64,000 bases of DNA from Hydractinia symbiolongicarpus (lineage: Eukaryota > Cnidaria > Hydrozoa > Anthoathecata > Hydractiniidae), in the NCBI RefSeq assembly GCF_029227915.1, contig NC_079881.1, positions 17,895,501-17,959,500 on the forward strand, read 5' to 3'. The position numbers and the translations under genes are program-made. A model generated the notes under the pieces. That model ran no database searches, was not told the DNA's origin, and saw only the letters and a program-made list of their open reading frames with translations. Below are positions 32,757-44,165 of this stretch, one piece after another; positions within the stretch are counted from its first letter, which is position 1, and each line of letters starts with the position of its first letter.

Positions 32757-33262
32757 CCCGGGTAAAAGGGCGGCATCAATATTTTCGAAAATCGTGCAGT
32801 GTGATTGGTTAAAACTTACGTCATAGCGGGCAATATTCCACGGTATTGCCCGCTACTATAGCAACCGTATTTATAGTTTAAATACGGTAGCATTAAATGT
32901 AAATAAACACGGAAAAAAGTAAACAAAACACGAAAAAGAAGTGGAACTTACTTTATTTTTTTTGTAGCTACGATAAAAACCTGCAATGTTTACACGATAT
33001 TCCATTCAAAAAAATATATTTTTAGTTCGAATATCCGTTCCATATGGAATAGTGTCTATAAAGACATGGTTTCTACATCCTGGTTATAATGTCATATTTT
33101 TTGTAAAATGCAGCACCCGGATAATAATCCATATAATAACTGTTAATTTCGGGCATTACCTTCAAATATTGACCTCTGTCACGTATTGCCCTCACAAGCT
33201 CGGGCAATACTTTGACGTCGGTCAATATTCTCCAGTATTGCCCTCATAAACAGTTATTATAG
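32757..33262. repeat. Repeat with clustered GGGCAATAC motifs
   Basis: GGGCAATA/TATTGCCC occurs about six times: GCGGGCAATATTCCACGGTATTGCCCGC (28 bp, 32825-32852, a palindrome), CGTATTGCCCTC, CTCGGGCAATACTTTG and CCAGTATTGCCCTC (33182-33245). The last part also pairs on itself. It looks like a dispersed element, but I could not define its ends. TATAGGGTTAATAATAA at its right border resembles the TTAACCCT MITE end. Confidence 0.45.
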
Positions 33263-33289
33263 GGTTAATAATAATTAAATTTTATGTTA

Positions 33290-33726
33290 TCAAATATTCT
33301 AGTCGACGATTGGAAGTTACAAGCTACACATGTTTGTTTTGGTGCAAAGGATGATACTTAACTTTACATTAAAGTATACTGGCACCATCACAAAGTTAAA
33401 ACTTAAACATTTGGATGAAAAAGCTACATTAAATTGTGACAGTAGTAACGTTGGCTCTCGATGGGGATGTCATGATTCTGAGTCTATTTATACTACAATC
33501 ACTGACAAAAAAACAGAATCATAATTCCGAATTCAAACTCGTTTTGTAAATACTCTCTTCCTGGATATAATGGAAATTCTTCATATCTTCAATTTGATGA
33601 TCTGAACATAACTGCAAGATATGGAGATGCGCTACGAATCTGGTGCCTTCTGGATTTATTAGATGCTTCAGAGTATGGTAACGAAGGAAGAACATGCACA
33701 GACGTCTATGCTGTGTTTGACGATTA
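33290..33726 (+). pseudogene. Cnidarian secreted-protein domain, one frameshift
   Basis: Two frames join into one domain. 33330-33521 gives LKYTGTITKLKLKHLDEKA and GSRWGCHDSESIYTTITDKK. After a break near 33522 comes CKYSLPGYNGNSSYLQFDDL, NITARYGDALRIW and GNEGRTCTDVYAVFDD before a stop at 33724-33726. The order 'SRWGC ... TTIT ... LPGYN..S.YLQF ... LNI.A..GD.LRIW ... GRTC.DVYA' is familiar to me from uncharacterised secreted cnidarian proteins with CUB- or lectin-like folds. No intron is seen inside, and the single frame break suggests a pseudogene or last exon. Function unknown. Confidence 0.6.
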
Positions 33727-35383
33727 ACTCAAATGTTTGCAACAAAATTTCATTCACATGCAGCTTTTTTGGTTTGAAGAAACTTGGAAATTTATTTTAA
33801 AGGACATAAAAATTCCGTCATTCTAAAAGTGTGTAAGTTTTGTTTGTTGTAAATTTGTAAATTTAACAACGTCTTATGAAGTATAACGTACAAAGATAAA
33901 CAGGAGTCAGTAGGCGCTGAGGACCAGGTTACGCTCATACATTGTTAGTTAACATGTTTTTCTTTAAACCTCAAGATTTTTTTTTAATAATTCTTTAAGT
34001 GATTTTTAAATTGCAGCTATTCTCGGTAAGAAAAAGCGATCGCAAGCAGTTATACTGAATTCCAGAGTTCTCCTCTTACTATTAAAAACAAAATAGGAAA
34101 AAGTCAGGTTGGATTTTTGTAATTTCATAAGAATGTGTGATGCAAATACATTTCTGTAAATATATACAATGCACATAACATAAATTTTGTATTTAGAAAC
34201 TACAAGAACCTTCTCAAAGTAGCGTTTTTTTTGGCTTTAAAATAATTTCACTTAAGGAAATTTCCTTATCTTTATTTTCTCACTTCAAGCCTACATACAC
34301 ATTTATTATATATTAAAAATACCTTTAAACTTCTTTCTTACAAACAAATATAACGCGAGTTCATTTATTGCATTTTCTCTAGTAAACTTCTCCCTTCATT
34401 GAACTGCTTACCTCTAAATTAACAGCAAATCTCACAGTGTTAGTCCAAAGAAATACACTGATCTCTTTTTTATATACACAACAAAAACAGTCTTTTAATA
34501 GTGAAAAACCAGTTGTAAAGAGAACTACTAAGAAGTCGTAGGTGTTATTTATTAATATATGTATTTAAATTTATGTTACTCAAAGTTATGATATTTAAAT
34601 AAACATTTTAATGTCATAAAATCATTAAATTTTAATATAATGTTTGATATATATTCGATGAAATGAATCGTGTTACAAAGAAAAACAAAGAAATATTATA
34701 AATTCTAAAATTTGTCTAAATTTCTTTAATTAAAGTTAAACATTTCAAATAATTAATTTTTTTTTAGCTGGTGTATTAAATGTAAAATATTATAACTTTG
34801 TTTTCTTAGCAACTGTTCGCTGTATATAAAATGCACAATTATTTTAAAAGCTTACATATGGGATGTGCAATTTAACAGAACCGTCGACTATCTAAAATAT
34901 TGATTTTGTGCGAATGTTTTCTGCAAATATTAAGTTGATGTATGCTTTTTAAAACAAGTCTTACTAATAGTGTTTTTAAAATTTTTCGGAAGTGTTAGGC
35001 CAAAACATTTCTTACAGCGTTCTGCAAGCTCAATAATTTCTTTGGTAAGAAAAATGATCTCTCGGTCGTATCATTTGGACTTTTAAAATCAGGGTAAAGA
35101 AAAATCAGGTTACCTTTGTTGCTCCATTGTAATTCTAGATGAAACTTTGAAGTCAGCATTTAACTTTTTTTTATTTACGATAACTTCTTCAGTTTCTTTA
35201 CATTTCTAAATATTTTTTGTAATATGTTTCTTATAAAAAATGTGTGTATTGTGAATTGTTTTCCCAATTCATTTAATTGTATTTGTTGACGAAAAAGTTA
35301 CAATTCTTGTATACTCCGATTTTCCTTCGTTAGTTCATACTGTGTTTGAAAATATAAGGTATTAGAACACACGTCTTCGCTTA
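33727..35383. other. Noncoding sequence
   Basis: Very AT-rich. Only short, low-complexity ORFs. Nothing recognised. Confidence 0.4.
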
Positions 35384-35428
35384 ACCCTATTCGTGCTGGG
35401 CCTTTCAGAGGCTGCTCAATGCTAGGGT

Positions 35429-35459
<31 letters not shown>

Positions 35460-35640
35460 GGGTTATTCGACCCCCTTTGTGTAATTTCGACAATTGTTGT
35501 TCGTTATACTTAAAACTTACCACAAGTGTTGCCCAGGTATTAATAAACAATTTGATGATAAAAAATTTGATGACGTCAGCATTTTTGGTGCTAACGTCAT
35601 TAAATTCAGTGACATAAAAAAGCACTAACTTTGAATTTTG
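35384..35640. repeat. MITE fragment with a GT/poly-G microsatellite
   Basis: Starts TTAACCCTATTCGTGCTGGG, followed by (GT)n and about 20 G residues (35429-35462). Then come phrases matching the reverse complement of the 20222-20951 MITE (AAATTTGATGACGTCAGC, ATTTTTGGTG). A third member of the TTAA family, truncated on the right. Confidence 0.55.
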
Positions 35641-36570
35641 TTAACGATTGTATAATTGCAATGAATTTAGAATATAATTTTTTTTTTCATAAGCGCCTCC
35701 CTAAAAGTCTTAAGAGTTTGAGTTAAGAGTTTTAAAAAAGCGTGCTCATCTCTTGTTTTTTGTTTTGTTTTAAAGGAGAACTAACGAAAAAACTTACATA
35801 TATGTTTTTTTGTAATAAAAACAATCTTACATATCCTGAAAACAACTTGGCATTAAAAATTTTTATTTTTCGTATTTTTATGTCCAAATTTTGTCCCCCG
35901 AAAGCGATAATAATAATTATTTGACGGTCGCCACCATTATCGAACAAAAGCTAATTTGGTTCATGCAAATTTTAATCGCATGTGACGTCACACGGCGTTT
36001 ATAGCTTAACAGGACTTGTGAAGATTCACTCACTTCCTGCTCTATCCTAGGGTGATTAAAATTTATCGCGAGGTTCGTGCTATGAGGAAAACAAATTAAA
36101 TTCCAGTAGAACAAGATCACTGTAAAAAAATAATTTCCAGAAATTTTACAACAAGCTAGATGCGTGTAAACAGAGACGAACTTTGAGACTGTTTTTCTTT
36201 TCTTTTGCTATTAAATATCACGTCAGTACACATTGTTCAGCATAATTTTGAAATTGTTGTTTTCAAATCTAGCAATTTAAGTGAAGCATCTGCTGTTTTT
36301 CAAGATATTTGATAGAATCATTATAGAAAGGGTTGCGAAGCGGGGGGCAGGGTCCCCTATATTCGCAAGCAAAAATATTTAGTAAGTCTTATTCTGAAAA
36401 GATGCCTTTCTTGATATGGAATTTTTGGGCGCTTTAAATGAAAGTGATGAATACACTACCACTGCCCCCAACTATTCTAAGAATACCAGTTATCTCCACA
36501 ATAGTTATATACATTTCATATTCTCAACATTACCTGGCTGTTGTAAAAGCAAGATAATTTTGTTTTTCAA
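35641..36570. other. Noncoding sequence
   Basis: No gene or element end recognised. Confidence 0.35.
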
Positions 36571-36638
36571 GCCCTGTCTAGGATTTGAACCTAGATCTCT
36601 CATTTGCATGAGTGTCATAGCCATTAGAGAAACAGGGC
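36571..36638 (-). tRNA. tRNA-like gene or pseudogene
   Basis: The 68-nt minus-strand sequence has a perfect 7-bp acceptor stem (GCCCTGT / ACAGGGC), a perfect 5-bp T stem CTAGG/CCTAG around TTCAAAT, and a B box GGTTCAAATCC matching the consensus. The D arm is weak (CTC..GA). The anticodon arm pairs ACTCA with TGAGA except one mismatch and leaves a 6-nt loop, TGCAAA, so the anticodon (TGC if read literally) is not reliable. The short length and irregular loop suggest a pseudogene, an unusual tRNA or a SINE head. Confidence 0.55.
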
Positions 36639-37341
36639 ATAAAACCACATCAAAGGTTGATATTATATATCTTTATGGACTTACAGGAAACACAGACTAC
36701 TTTTAAAAGTTTAAACTTTTCTGTGAGTATCAAAATTCAATATTTTTTATTATACAATTGGGTTTTTATTACAGCTATTTATGGAGTGACACGTTTTTTA
36801 GAACTCTTCCACTACCACTGCTTGGCATTAAGAGAATAAGTTATACCTGGTAATATTTATAAAAATGTTTAAAAAATGTTGTTTCGGGTTGATTCGAGTT
36901 TCTGCGGGCTAAATTTTAAGTTTTTTTTAAACGCCGGAAGTCATCCGACATTCCCGTGGTTTTTGCAGCATTTCCGATGAGTCAGCACCCTCAAATAGGT
37001 AAGGGATATGGCAAAAATTTTATATACGCACGCACTATTAACATTAGAAAATGGGCTATGCTCAGCTTGATTACGCTGCTTCGCTTAGCTCCGCAAAAGT
37101 AATAAGAAAAAACTTCATAATAAATTTGAACACATGTAGCTAGCTAGCTAGCTAATATTTATTCTTTCCAAGGGATCGGTGAAACATCATTATGTTTGTC
37201 GAAAAATATTTATTTCCAAACATGTTAAACAAAATTACTCTCATACAATCGAATTCTGGAATGGCGAATGTGAATGTTAGCTAGAACAATAACGCTGCAA
37301 TAACAAAATACAGCAAATACCGAATAACAAAAACACTAGGA
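36639..37341. other. Noncoding sequence
   Basis: No gene recognised. GCTAGCTAGCTAGCTA microsatellite at about 37139-37153. Confidence 0.35.
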
Positions 37342-37862
37342 ATGAATGATTGAATGAATGAATGAATGAATGATATAAACATATATTTCAGTTTGTTAGG
37401 AGGTAAATACATTATTGATTAAAAATTATGCCCTAGTAAACCCCGGAAACTGCCAAAGTTAGCAGGGCTTGAAGTATGACAGCCACCGTGGACAACACAA
37501 AACACACAACTTACACAGACAACACTACAAAACAAGACAGACAAGCGAAAAAATGTGAAAATATTGCAATTGCAGATCCCAAGAACAAAAGTGATTGTGA
37601 TCAATAGTAATTTTAGGTATATATAAATTCAACATAATTAGACAAGAATGTGTGCCTTATTAGAGATTTAAGTCTATGCAACGGGAGGTCTAAAAGTCTT
37701 ATTTCAGGTAAGGCATTCTGACAACTAGTGCATGATAGGACACTTTGATGCCTAATGAATTTCAAACCAGAAGAAAAAGTACGAACAGCACGCGAATTTT
37801 GAGGCCAAGGCGGTTTGCATGAGTATTATGAGAGTGAGAGAAGTCAATTGAATAGGTACCAA

Positions 37863-38810
37863 TCAGAAGAACAGGTAGATTGTCGTGAAATAAATTGTAA
37901 ATAATACATTTTGCAGTTTTACAGTATGTGTGGATTTAAGGATGCCTAAATCTTTATAAAATTGGTTTGCATTCGTTCTATGGTTGGCAAAAGTCATAAG
38001 ACGTAAAGCACAATTTTGAAGGACAGTGATTCGGTTCACTTGTGAAATTATGGACTGACCCCAGACTCGGGAGCGATAATTTAGATTTAAGTGGAAAAGA
38101 GCATTATAAACTGACCGAAGAACATCCATCGGCACATAATGTCTTATTTTTGCAATGATTCCATTAACCTTTTTCAGTTTGGTTGCAACTGAATTAATCT
38201 GGGACTTTCATCCTAGGTTAGAATCGAGCAGTACACCAAGATATTTTATAGTTTCACTAGGAAAAAACCTTTTGACCACCAATAGAAAGCTTAACTTCAC
38301 AGTTAAAGGGTTTAGAGGGATGTCTAAAGAGTATATATACCGTTTTACTAGCATTAAGAGATATTTTGTTACCAATGGGTCAGTGCCAGAGGAATCTAAG
38401 ATCAATTGACTTTTTTGACGAGGGATTTCAATGAGGAATTAAAATGCAGCAAGTTTGTATTGTCAGCAAAGTGATAAACCAGGGAAAATTGTATTGCTTC
38501 ATGAAAGTCATTAATATAGAGCAAGAAAAGAAGTTGGTCAAGTATAGATCCTTGAAGAACATGTTAGTGGAGTCGTTAGAGAAAACATTTCCTGGGGAAG
38601 AGCATTTCTAAGGCATTTTTGAAAGGCCTAGTTAAATGGGGAGTCTTGGAGCAGAATATATTCACTAGCTGTGATATCTTTGCACTTGGAATGAGACCAT
38701 AATTTGCAGAGATCATAAAATTCTACAGTATGGTTGTCATTTACTGATTTTCAACACACAGAGAGCAGAGCTTGTATACCAAGTTTTCAATATTTCGTCG
38801 TCTTTTTTGA
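37863..38810 (-). pseudogene. LINE ORF2 C-terminal remnant
   Basis: Frames on the minus strand read, in order, LLFLLYINDFHEAI and VYHFADNTNLL (about 38560-38440, the GxxLGPLLFLLYINDL and FADDT blocks with D-to-N change), then FPSETIKYLGVLLDSNLG (38208) and VPMDVLRSVYNALFHLNLNYRSRVWG (38110), FANHRTNANQFYKDLGIL (37960). Three frame changes. The active site is mutated in addition. Confidence 0.75.
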
Positions 38811-38879
38811 GTCTGCCACCCAGTTTATGAACGTATTGGTATAAATTTGGATTCACGTATATCCCTTGTTTTAGTTTTC

Positions 38880-39322
38880 TTTATATTTAACAATTTCGTG
38901 ACATCTTTTTTTGTTTGTAAATGGAATGATCGTCTTTTTCAAGGAGGTTTTCGAGTTATGGCGGTGGCAAGCTTCAATTTTATGTTCGTCCAGATGAACA
39001 CCAATCTCTGCAAAAGTAGCTATAACAGCTTCTTCAAGGTTTTCTTGAGGGATGCTATCTGGAATACCTGATATGTCGAGATTGTTAGGGCGAGTGTATT
39101 GGTCTTGAGCGGCCAGCCATGTAGTGAGAGATCGCCTTTGTTCTCCAAGATAACAATCTTATCTTGCATGTTTTTATTTTGCTCAATACGATTTTTCATA
39201 ATGACATTTCTTATTGCCAGAATGTCGTTAGCGATAGATCTTAGCTTGCTGTCAGTGATTTCTTTCAACGCATCTTCAAGGTTTTTTACATCTTCGACAG
39301 TAATGTTTCTTCTTTTAGCCAT
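38880..39322 (-). pseudogene. LINE ORF1 remnant
   Basis: Starts ATG at 39322 (MAKRRNITVEDVKN) with a coiled-coil stretch (RIEQNKNMQDKIVILENK). After frame breaks it continues as GIPDSIPQENLEEAV, IGVHLDEHKIEACHRH and SLKKTII. The 'GIP.S...... EACHR' signature is the RRM-type core of LINE ORF1, as in the intact ORF1 at 58069. Confidence 0.7.
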
Positions 39323-39599
39323 GGTAATCAGCAAATACAGGCTGTAAGTTAAATAGTATTATTTTAAACGCCCATAATGTTTCCGCTTCAAGAATTTACA
39401 TTTACGGTGTAGAAGCGAACTTGGTGCAGAATATCAGGAGCACGTCCGTTCAGGTCAGCGACCAAAATAAACATGGCACTAGCTTTAGCCAGCAGGGCAG
39501 TCATGCAAAAGAAAGGAAACGAACTACAGCAGTAGAAAAATAATTAGGAACACAACTAGCTAGTTATCTGGGTTTATTAGCTTTGATTGAACTTTTGGT

Positions 39600-39809
39600 T
39601 TAAAAACAAGAACCGCAATGATTCGAATAATAACTGCTAACGCAATGTGCTCGTTTCACTTTGTTAACAGTAAGATGATCCATAAATGTTGCAGTTCTGA
39701 AATAAGTATTTTGTTGAAAGTTGTAGTGCTCCTGACATTTGCTATTAGCACCACAAATTCTGTCGATGATTGAAGTTAACATCAAGAAAAAGGTTACAAT
39801 TTTCTTCAT
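39600..39809 (-). CDS. Candidate small secreted cysteine-containing protein
   Basis: A 69-residue ORF starts ATG at 39809 after AAATTTAAG, a reasonable context. MKKIVTFFLMLTSIIDRICG is a signal peptide by inspection. The mature part has five or six cysteines (CQEHYN ... HCVSSYYSNHCGSCF) and ends in a stop directly after the last one. The region resembles the beginning of a PAN/apple-like module, so this may be the first exon of a longer gene rather than a complete peptide. No continuing exon was identified downstream (below 39600). I do not assign a function. Confidence 0.45.
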   Translation of the reverse strand: MKKIVTFFLMLTSIIDRICGANSKCQEHYNFQQNTYFRTATFMDHLTVNKVKRAHCVSSYYSNHCGSCF

Positions 39810-39811
39810 CT

Positions 39812-40429
39812 TAAATTTTTTAAGTTTACTTGAAACGTTTGTTAACTGAACTTTTCAAAAAAAATGTTACCAACATGTAAAACCATAGAATGTTCAGTAA
39901 CAGTTGAAAATTGAACATAAGATGCACCAAATAGCGACATCAAAGCCTGTAATCTCAATAAAATAGACACGTGCAATTTAGCCCAATTATAAAAGAGATG
40001 TTTCTTACACATCCACGTTGCGTTTCTTTCTGTAACATATTAATGTTGTTATTAAGAATATACCACGTTTTGTCAACGAAAGTTTGTTTAACAAAAATAT
40101 GAAAATCGAGGTGTTATTGCGTCACAAGGTTTACTTCGATAATACTGTTTTTCGTCGACTTATTCTTTTTCTTTAACACTAACCCGCTTCTTGTTTATTA
40201 ACTTCTGTAGAATCTTTATTGAGAAGTTTATTAGGCCAGTTTAGTTTTGGATGTTTTCATTCCATTTGTTGATGTAATCGGGTGTATTTATAACAAGCGT
40301 TGTTCTTTCCTTCGTATGATGATGATGTCTTTAGCGTTCTTCAGATTCTTCTCGGATCTTCAGCTACTCGGATTTTCGTAAATTTTCTTTTGATGTTTTG
40401 CTGTACTGTAGTTTCTGATCATTATGGAT
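39812..40429. other. Noncoding sequence
   Basis: AT-rich upstream region of the small secreted ORF. No further feature recognised. Confidence 0.35.
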
Positions 40430-40695
40430 TTCGCGCCAACAAACAGACAGATAGCGGGTATTATTAAAGAGACTAGTTGTTACCCCGTCGAAAATTTCAT
40501 GGAGAATCGCCAGTCGTACATATTTGCTGCATCTCTATTTCGTGCATCCTTGCTTGCCTGTTAGCATTATGCAATAAAATGTACCTGGGAGAAGGTTGTA
40601 ATGCGGTTTTCGATTTAACCCCTCTCGCGGAAAGATCATAGGAATATAAGCTACCAATTTGAACGGACAAACGACATACGGGTATAATTAATATA
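40430..40695 (-). mobile_element. Decayed mini-Helitron remnants
   Basis: ACAAACAGACAGATAGCGGGTATTATTAAAGA|CTAGTTG (40443-40479) reproduces the junction seen at 15551, including the CTAG at 40473-40476. A damaged hairpin follows (CCGTCGAAAATTTCATGG). A second degenerate 5' end (GGACAAACGACATACGGGTATAATTAATA) lies at about 40662-40692. Confidence 0.6.
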
Positions 40696-40699
40696 ATCT

Positions 40700-42100
40700 G
40701 TTAACTTATTGACCACTATTCGAGAAAACATTCGTAGAAAAGAAAGTGATCAAGGGTGCAAATACCAGGTATCCTGTTAGGCTATATCCGGCATGCGGCG
40801 TCGGGTCCCAGCTAGTTCTATATGATTGATAGAGTATATAGCTTATCATGAGCCTCCATATATAGAAAAAACAATTTTTAAATGGTGCTATACTACTTTG
40901 AGGATTTTATACAGTAAAAAGGAAAATAAAAATTCCTCCATAGTTTTGATTTGTGAAAATAATACCAAAAAGTTTGTTACAAAACTCACAAAATTTTCAC
41001 ATTGTTTACTTTGAATAAGGTCAAAGTTTTACATGACACAAGCATTTGGTGAACAAAATCTTATATTTTTACACGATTTTTTTTTGACCTGTACGCCGGA
41101 ATCAAGCAACCATTGTGTGAGGTTTATCAAGCAACAACTTTTAAACTAAATGGGAAAAAAATTAATTTTTTTAAATTTGTGATTGCTGTGCGGCAAGTCG
41201 AGCTTTAAAATACCTGTCGCGTTTTAATTAAAAAACTACCTGTATTTGGTTTGTTTTGAAATTTTAAAGGGCTGCACGAACATCTCAAGGAAAACTGTAA
41301 GTCGGTCGGAAAAGCCCTTAGATTTTAGCACTTTAATACCATGAGCAAGTGCAACTTGCCCTATCTTGAAAAAAGGCAAATTGGTAACTTAATTTTGAAA
41401 TCACGAATGTGTGAATTTTAAGTTGCAAATAGTGCTAAACTGACCTTCTGGTCGCTTACGCGAAATAGACCAATCACGAAGCTGGATTTTCACTAATGAC
41501 CAATCCAAGTGCTTCGCGGCCTTAACTTGCCGACGGAGGAAACATGTTACCTCTACGAAGGCCATTTGGGTTTGGAAGTGATGGTTTGAAAGTTGTATGT
41601 CTCCTTTCGACTCTTTTTTTCTTTTAAATACTTTGTATCATGTAGGATTATTGAGTTTCTGTGTGTTTTCACCTGTTAAGCTGAGTATATCATGACGTTT
41701 TCTAGCCATGTATAAATATTAAACAAACCAATTTTAAGTGTTTAGCTAGCTAAAAACGTAGATCTTGAGGCAACATGGTTAAGCTAGCTTTATTTATTCC
41801 TATAATTTTGAACTTTTTATTCACTTAGGTATATTGTTATATATTTTTATGCTGAATTTGTTTCTGTTAGCTAGCTCCGTGGCTACCTCTGGCTAAAACG
41901 TGAAAGTAGCCAAATGCAGTTTGGCTGCAACACAATTCCTTTGTTAAATCCAGTTAGGCAGCGACCACTTTCATTTTTGCTTTGAAAAGTTATGCTGCAA
42001 AATGAAATTGCTAAGTAATTTTTTTTTTAACTGAACGGGATAACGACAGGTGGTTTCCTAATTTTTTTAACCGAAGTCGTGATAAATTGTTTTAAAAACT
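40700..42100. other. Noncoding sequence
   Basis: No gene recognised. Contains scattered GCTAGCTA motifs near 41740-41890. Confidence 0.35.
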
Positions 42101-42109
42101 TTGTTACGT

Positions 42110-42600
42110 CTATAATCACCCGTGACACAATTTACCTGTATTAACCGCTCAGTCCAGTGTTAACACAACAACAGGCTGATTCATGTGTCTCTGTTTAACC
42201 AAAAGTTGCGATACTGTCTACCTTTTTTTCAAAAGTGTATTATCCCTATACGCCTGTACAACACCGTTTAATTGTCCTAAGCGCTCAGCCCGGTGTCACG
42301 ATTTATTTTCTAACTTTTACAAAACTTATTCCGCAAAATAAAATAATATTGGCCGATTGTTTTTGCTACGACAGGGTAAAAACAGCTTGTAAACTCTCTT
42401 TTTATTTCAGCTATCGTTGCAGGAAACTTAATTTTTAAAAAATATGTTACAGTCGCAACACCGTAATGGTGTATGCGCTTTACTTGATTTACGACATAGT
42501 GCACACCTGTACTAAAGCGCTTCACCTGATTGTATGGCACAGTTTACAGCTGTTATTAAGCGCTCAACAGAATGTTCAACACCGGATCACACCTTTACTT
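42110..42600 (+). repeat. Degenerate tandem repeat of about 120 bp
   Basis: The phrase 'ACCTGTA..TTAA..GCGCTCAGYCCGGTGT' recurs at about 42135, 42250, 42510 and 42558 with strong divergence (ATTAACCGCTCAGTCCAGTG, CTAAGCGCTCAGCCCGGTG, TTAAGCGCTCAACAGAATG). It leads directly into the mini-Helitron at 42641 and may be captured sequence. Period and copy number are approximate. Confidence 0.45.
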
Positions 42601-42640
42601 GTGGCTTAACCCGGAGGTTCGATGCCGGGTTTCCCGGCTA

Positions 42641-42767
42641 TCTCTATTGTAATAGCCGTATGTTATCTGTGTGTTCAAAAGGTTTACTTCGTCCTGTTAC
42701 GGAAACACGAAATGTGACAAATAAAGGACGGGCGACACGTGGATTTTTCCACGGGTTTAACGACTAG
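42641..42767 (+). mobile_element. Mini-Helitron, 127 bp, plus strand
   Basis: Begins TCTCTATTGTAATAGCCG after an A. Ends with the hairpin CGTGGATTTTTCCACG (within 42738-42754), then GGTTTAACGACTAG, followed by T. Same family as 15552-15804 in the opposite orientation (shared GTTACGGAAACACGAAATG and AAGGACGGGCGAC). The boundaries obey the Helitron A|T rule. Confidence 0.8.
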
Positions 42768-42991
42768 TTTATTATAACGACCTAGTAACTGGCCAAATAC
42801 AACCTATCATTCTATATTTGTTACAAATTTTAATAATTGAACGGTATGGCGAACTCATTTTGCAAATCATTTAAGGAAGAAAGTCCAATGTACACTACTT
42901 TGCTGTAAACTAACTTTTGTAGATTCAAGAGTATACCGATTTTGTCGCTTCAACATTAAAATTTTAAATTTGTTACTAAATTATTAGATTA

Positions 42992-43580
42992 CTAGTCGAT
43001 AAATCCCGTGGAGTAATCCACTTAGGCAGAAGGACAATGGAAAAATAGGTTGTTTTAGTTTTTTTGCTGACGTCAGCAGTGCAAATACAAAATAAATATA
43101 TTTTTTTAGAAATTTGTATACCTGTTGCCTTCATCGTATAGATCTTGAAATGCTGATCAAGAAAATGTATATGATCATGTATCTTTGACAAACGGTTGCA
43201 GAGATATCAAGGTTTAAAGGTTTTTTGATGACGTCATCAAACCGTCCATTCCGAAACGGATTCGGGGACCCAGGTCTGGAAAACTTACCCAAATTGGTCC
43301 CAGGTTGTCCCTAGTTACCCACGCGGTGAAAAAACATTGACGTCACCACCTCGTTTCCAAGTTATTTGGCCTCAAAGTTTCAAGTGCATTGTAATGGCTT
43401 CACTAATCTTAATTAACTTTCCTTTGACGTCAATACTATTTTATCGGTAAAGTTTGGTAAATTACAGAACAATTTTATAGGCGATGTTTTATAGAATTTG
43501 TTAAAGAAAATTTTGAAGAATGTAATCCACTTTGCAAAAGTGACAGACAGACACACGGAACTGGCGTATTATTATATAGA
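42992..43580 (-). mobile_element. Helitron 1 of the tandem chain
   Basis: Non-autonomous, 589 bp. On the minus strand the 5' end is TCTATATAATAATACGCC at 43580. GTCTGTCTGTCAC follows, then TTGACGTCA sites, and a 3' hairpin GTGGATTACTCCAC about 13 bases before the terminal CTAG (42992-42995), followed by T. No ORF. It abuts Helitron 2 exactly as CTAG|TC. Confidence 0.85.
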
Positions 43581-44165
43581 CTAGTCGATAAAGCCCGTGG
43601 AAAAATCCACTGAGGCAGGATAAAAATGAAAAAGAAGCGTCATTTGAATTTTGATGACGTCAGCAACCCATCCACAAACAATAAAAATAAAATAATAACC
43701 ATGTTTTCACGTTGCCTCTATTGTGTAGAACTTAAACTGCTGATCCAGAAAATGTAAATGATCATGTGCTTTTGATGAGCGGTTAATGAGATATAAGGGT
43801 TTAAAAATTTTGCTGACGTCAGCAATGGCCCGTTACAACCCCAATTTTTTTTAGAAATTTGTATACCTGCTGCCTTCATTGTAGAGATCTTGAAACGCTG
43901 ATCAAGAAAATGTATAGGATCGTGTACTTTTGACAAACGGTTGCAGAGATATTAGGGTTTGGAGGTTTCTTGGTGACGTCATCAATCTGTCCATTCCGAA
44001 ACGGATTCGGGGATCCAGGTTTGGGAAAATTACCCAAATTGTTCCTAGGTGGTCCCTAGTTACCCACGCGGTGAAAAATCATTGACGTCACTATCTCGTC
44101 TCCAAGTTATTTGGCCTCAAAGTTTTAAGTGCACTGTAACGGCTTCATTAATTTAATATAAGATA
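43581..44165 (-). mobile_element. Helitron 2 of the tandem chain (5'-truncated)
   Basis: A full 3' end (hairpin AGTGGATTTTTCCACGGG, CTAG at 43581-43584) and an interior close to Helitron 1 and Helitron 4. Its 5' end stops at TATCTTATATTAAATT, about 150 bp short of the 5' TC end of Helitron 4, where Helitron 3 begins with CTAG. Confidence 0.8.

Larger units (their letters stand above)
37343..39345 (-). mobile_element. Decayed CR1/L2-type LINE, internally deleted
   Basis: On the minus strand an ORF1 remnant (39322 to about 38880) is followed by the late reverse-transcriptase and C-terminal part of ORF2 (about 38810-37863), a 3' region, and an ATTC tandem tail (GAATGAATGAATGAATG on the plus strand, 37346-37371). 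The endonuclease and early RT are missing. The domain style is the same as the intact LINE at 54409-59016, but it is a different, older family. Confidence 0.75.

Noticed and set aside
35429-35462. (GT)n-(G)n tract as promoter element
   Set aside because: A simple microsatellite in a truncated MITE with no gene nearby.
37419-37604. 61-codon minus-strand hydrophobic ORF
   Set aside because: Lies in the 3' untranslated part of the decayed LINE. Hydrophobicity comes from T-rich composition.
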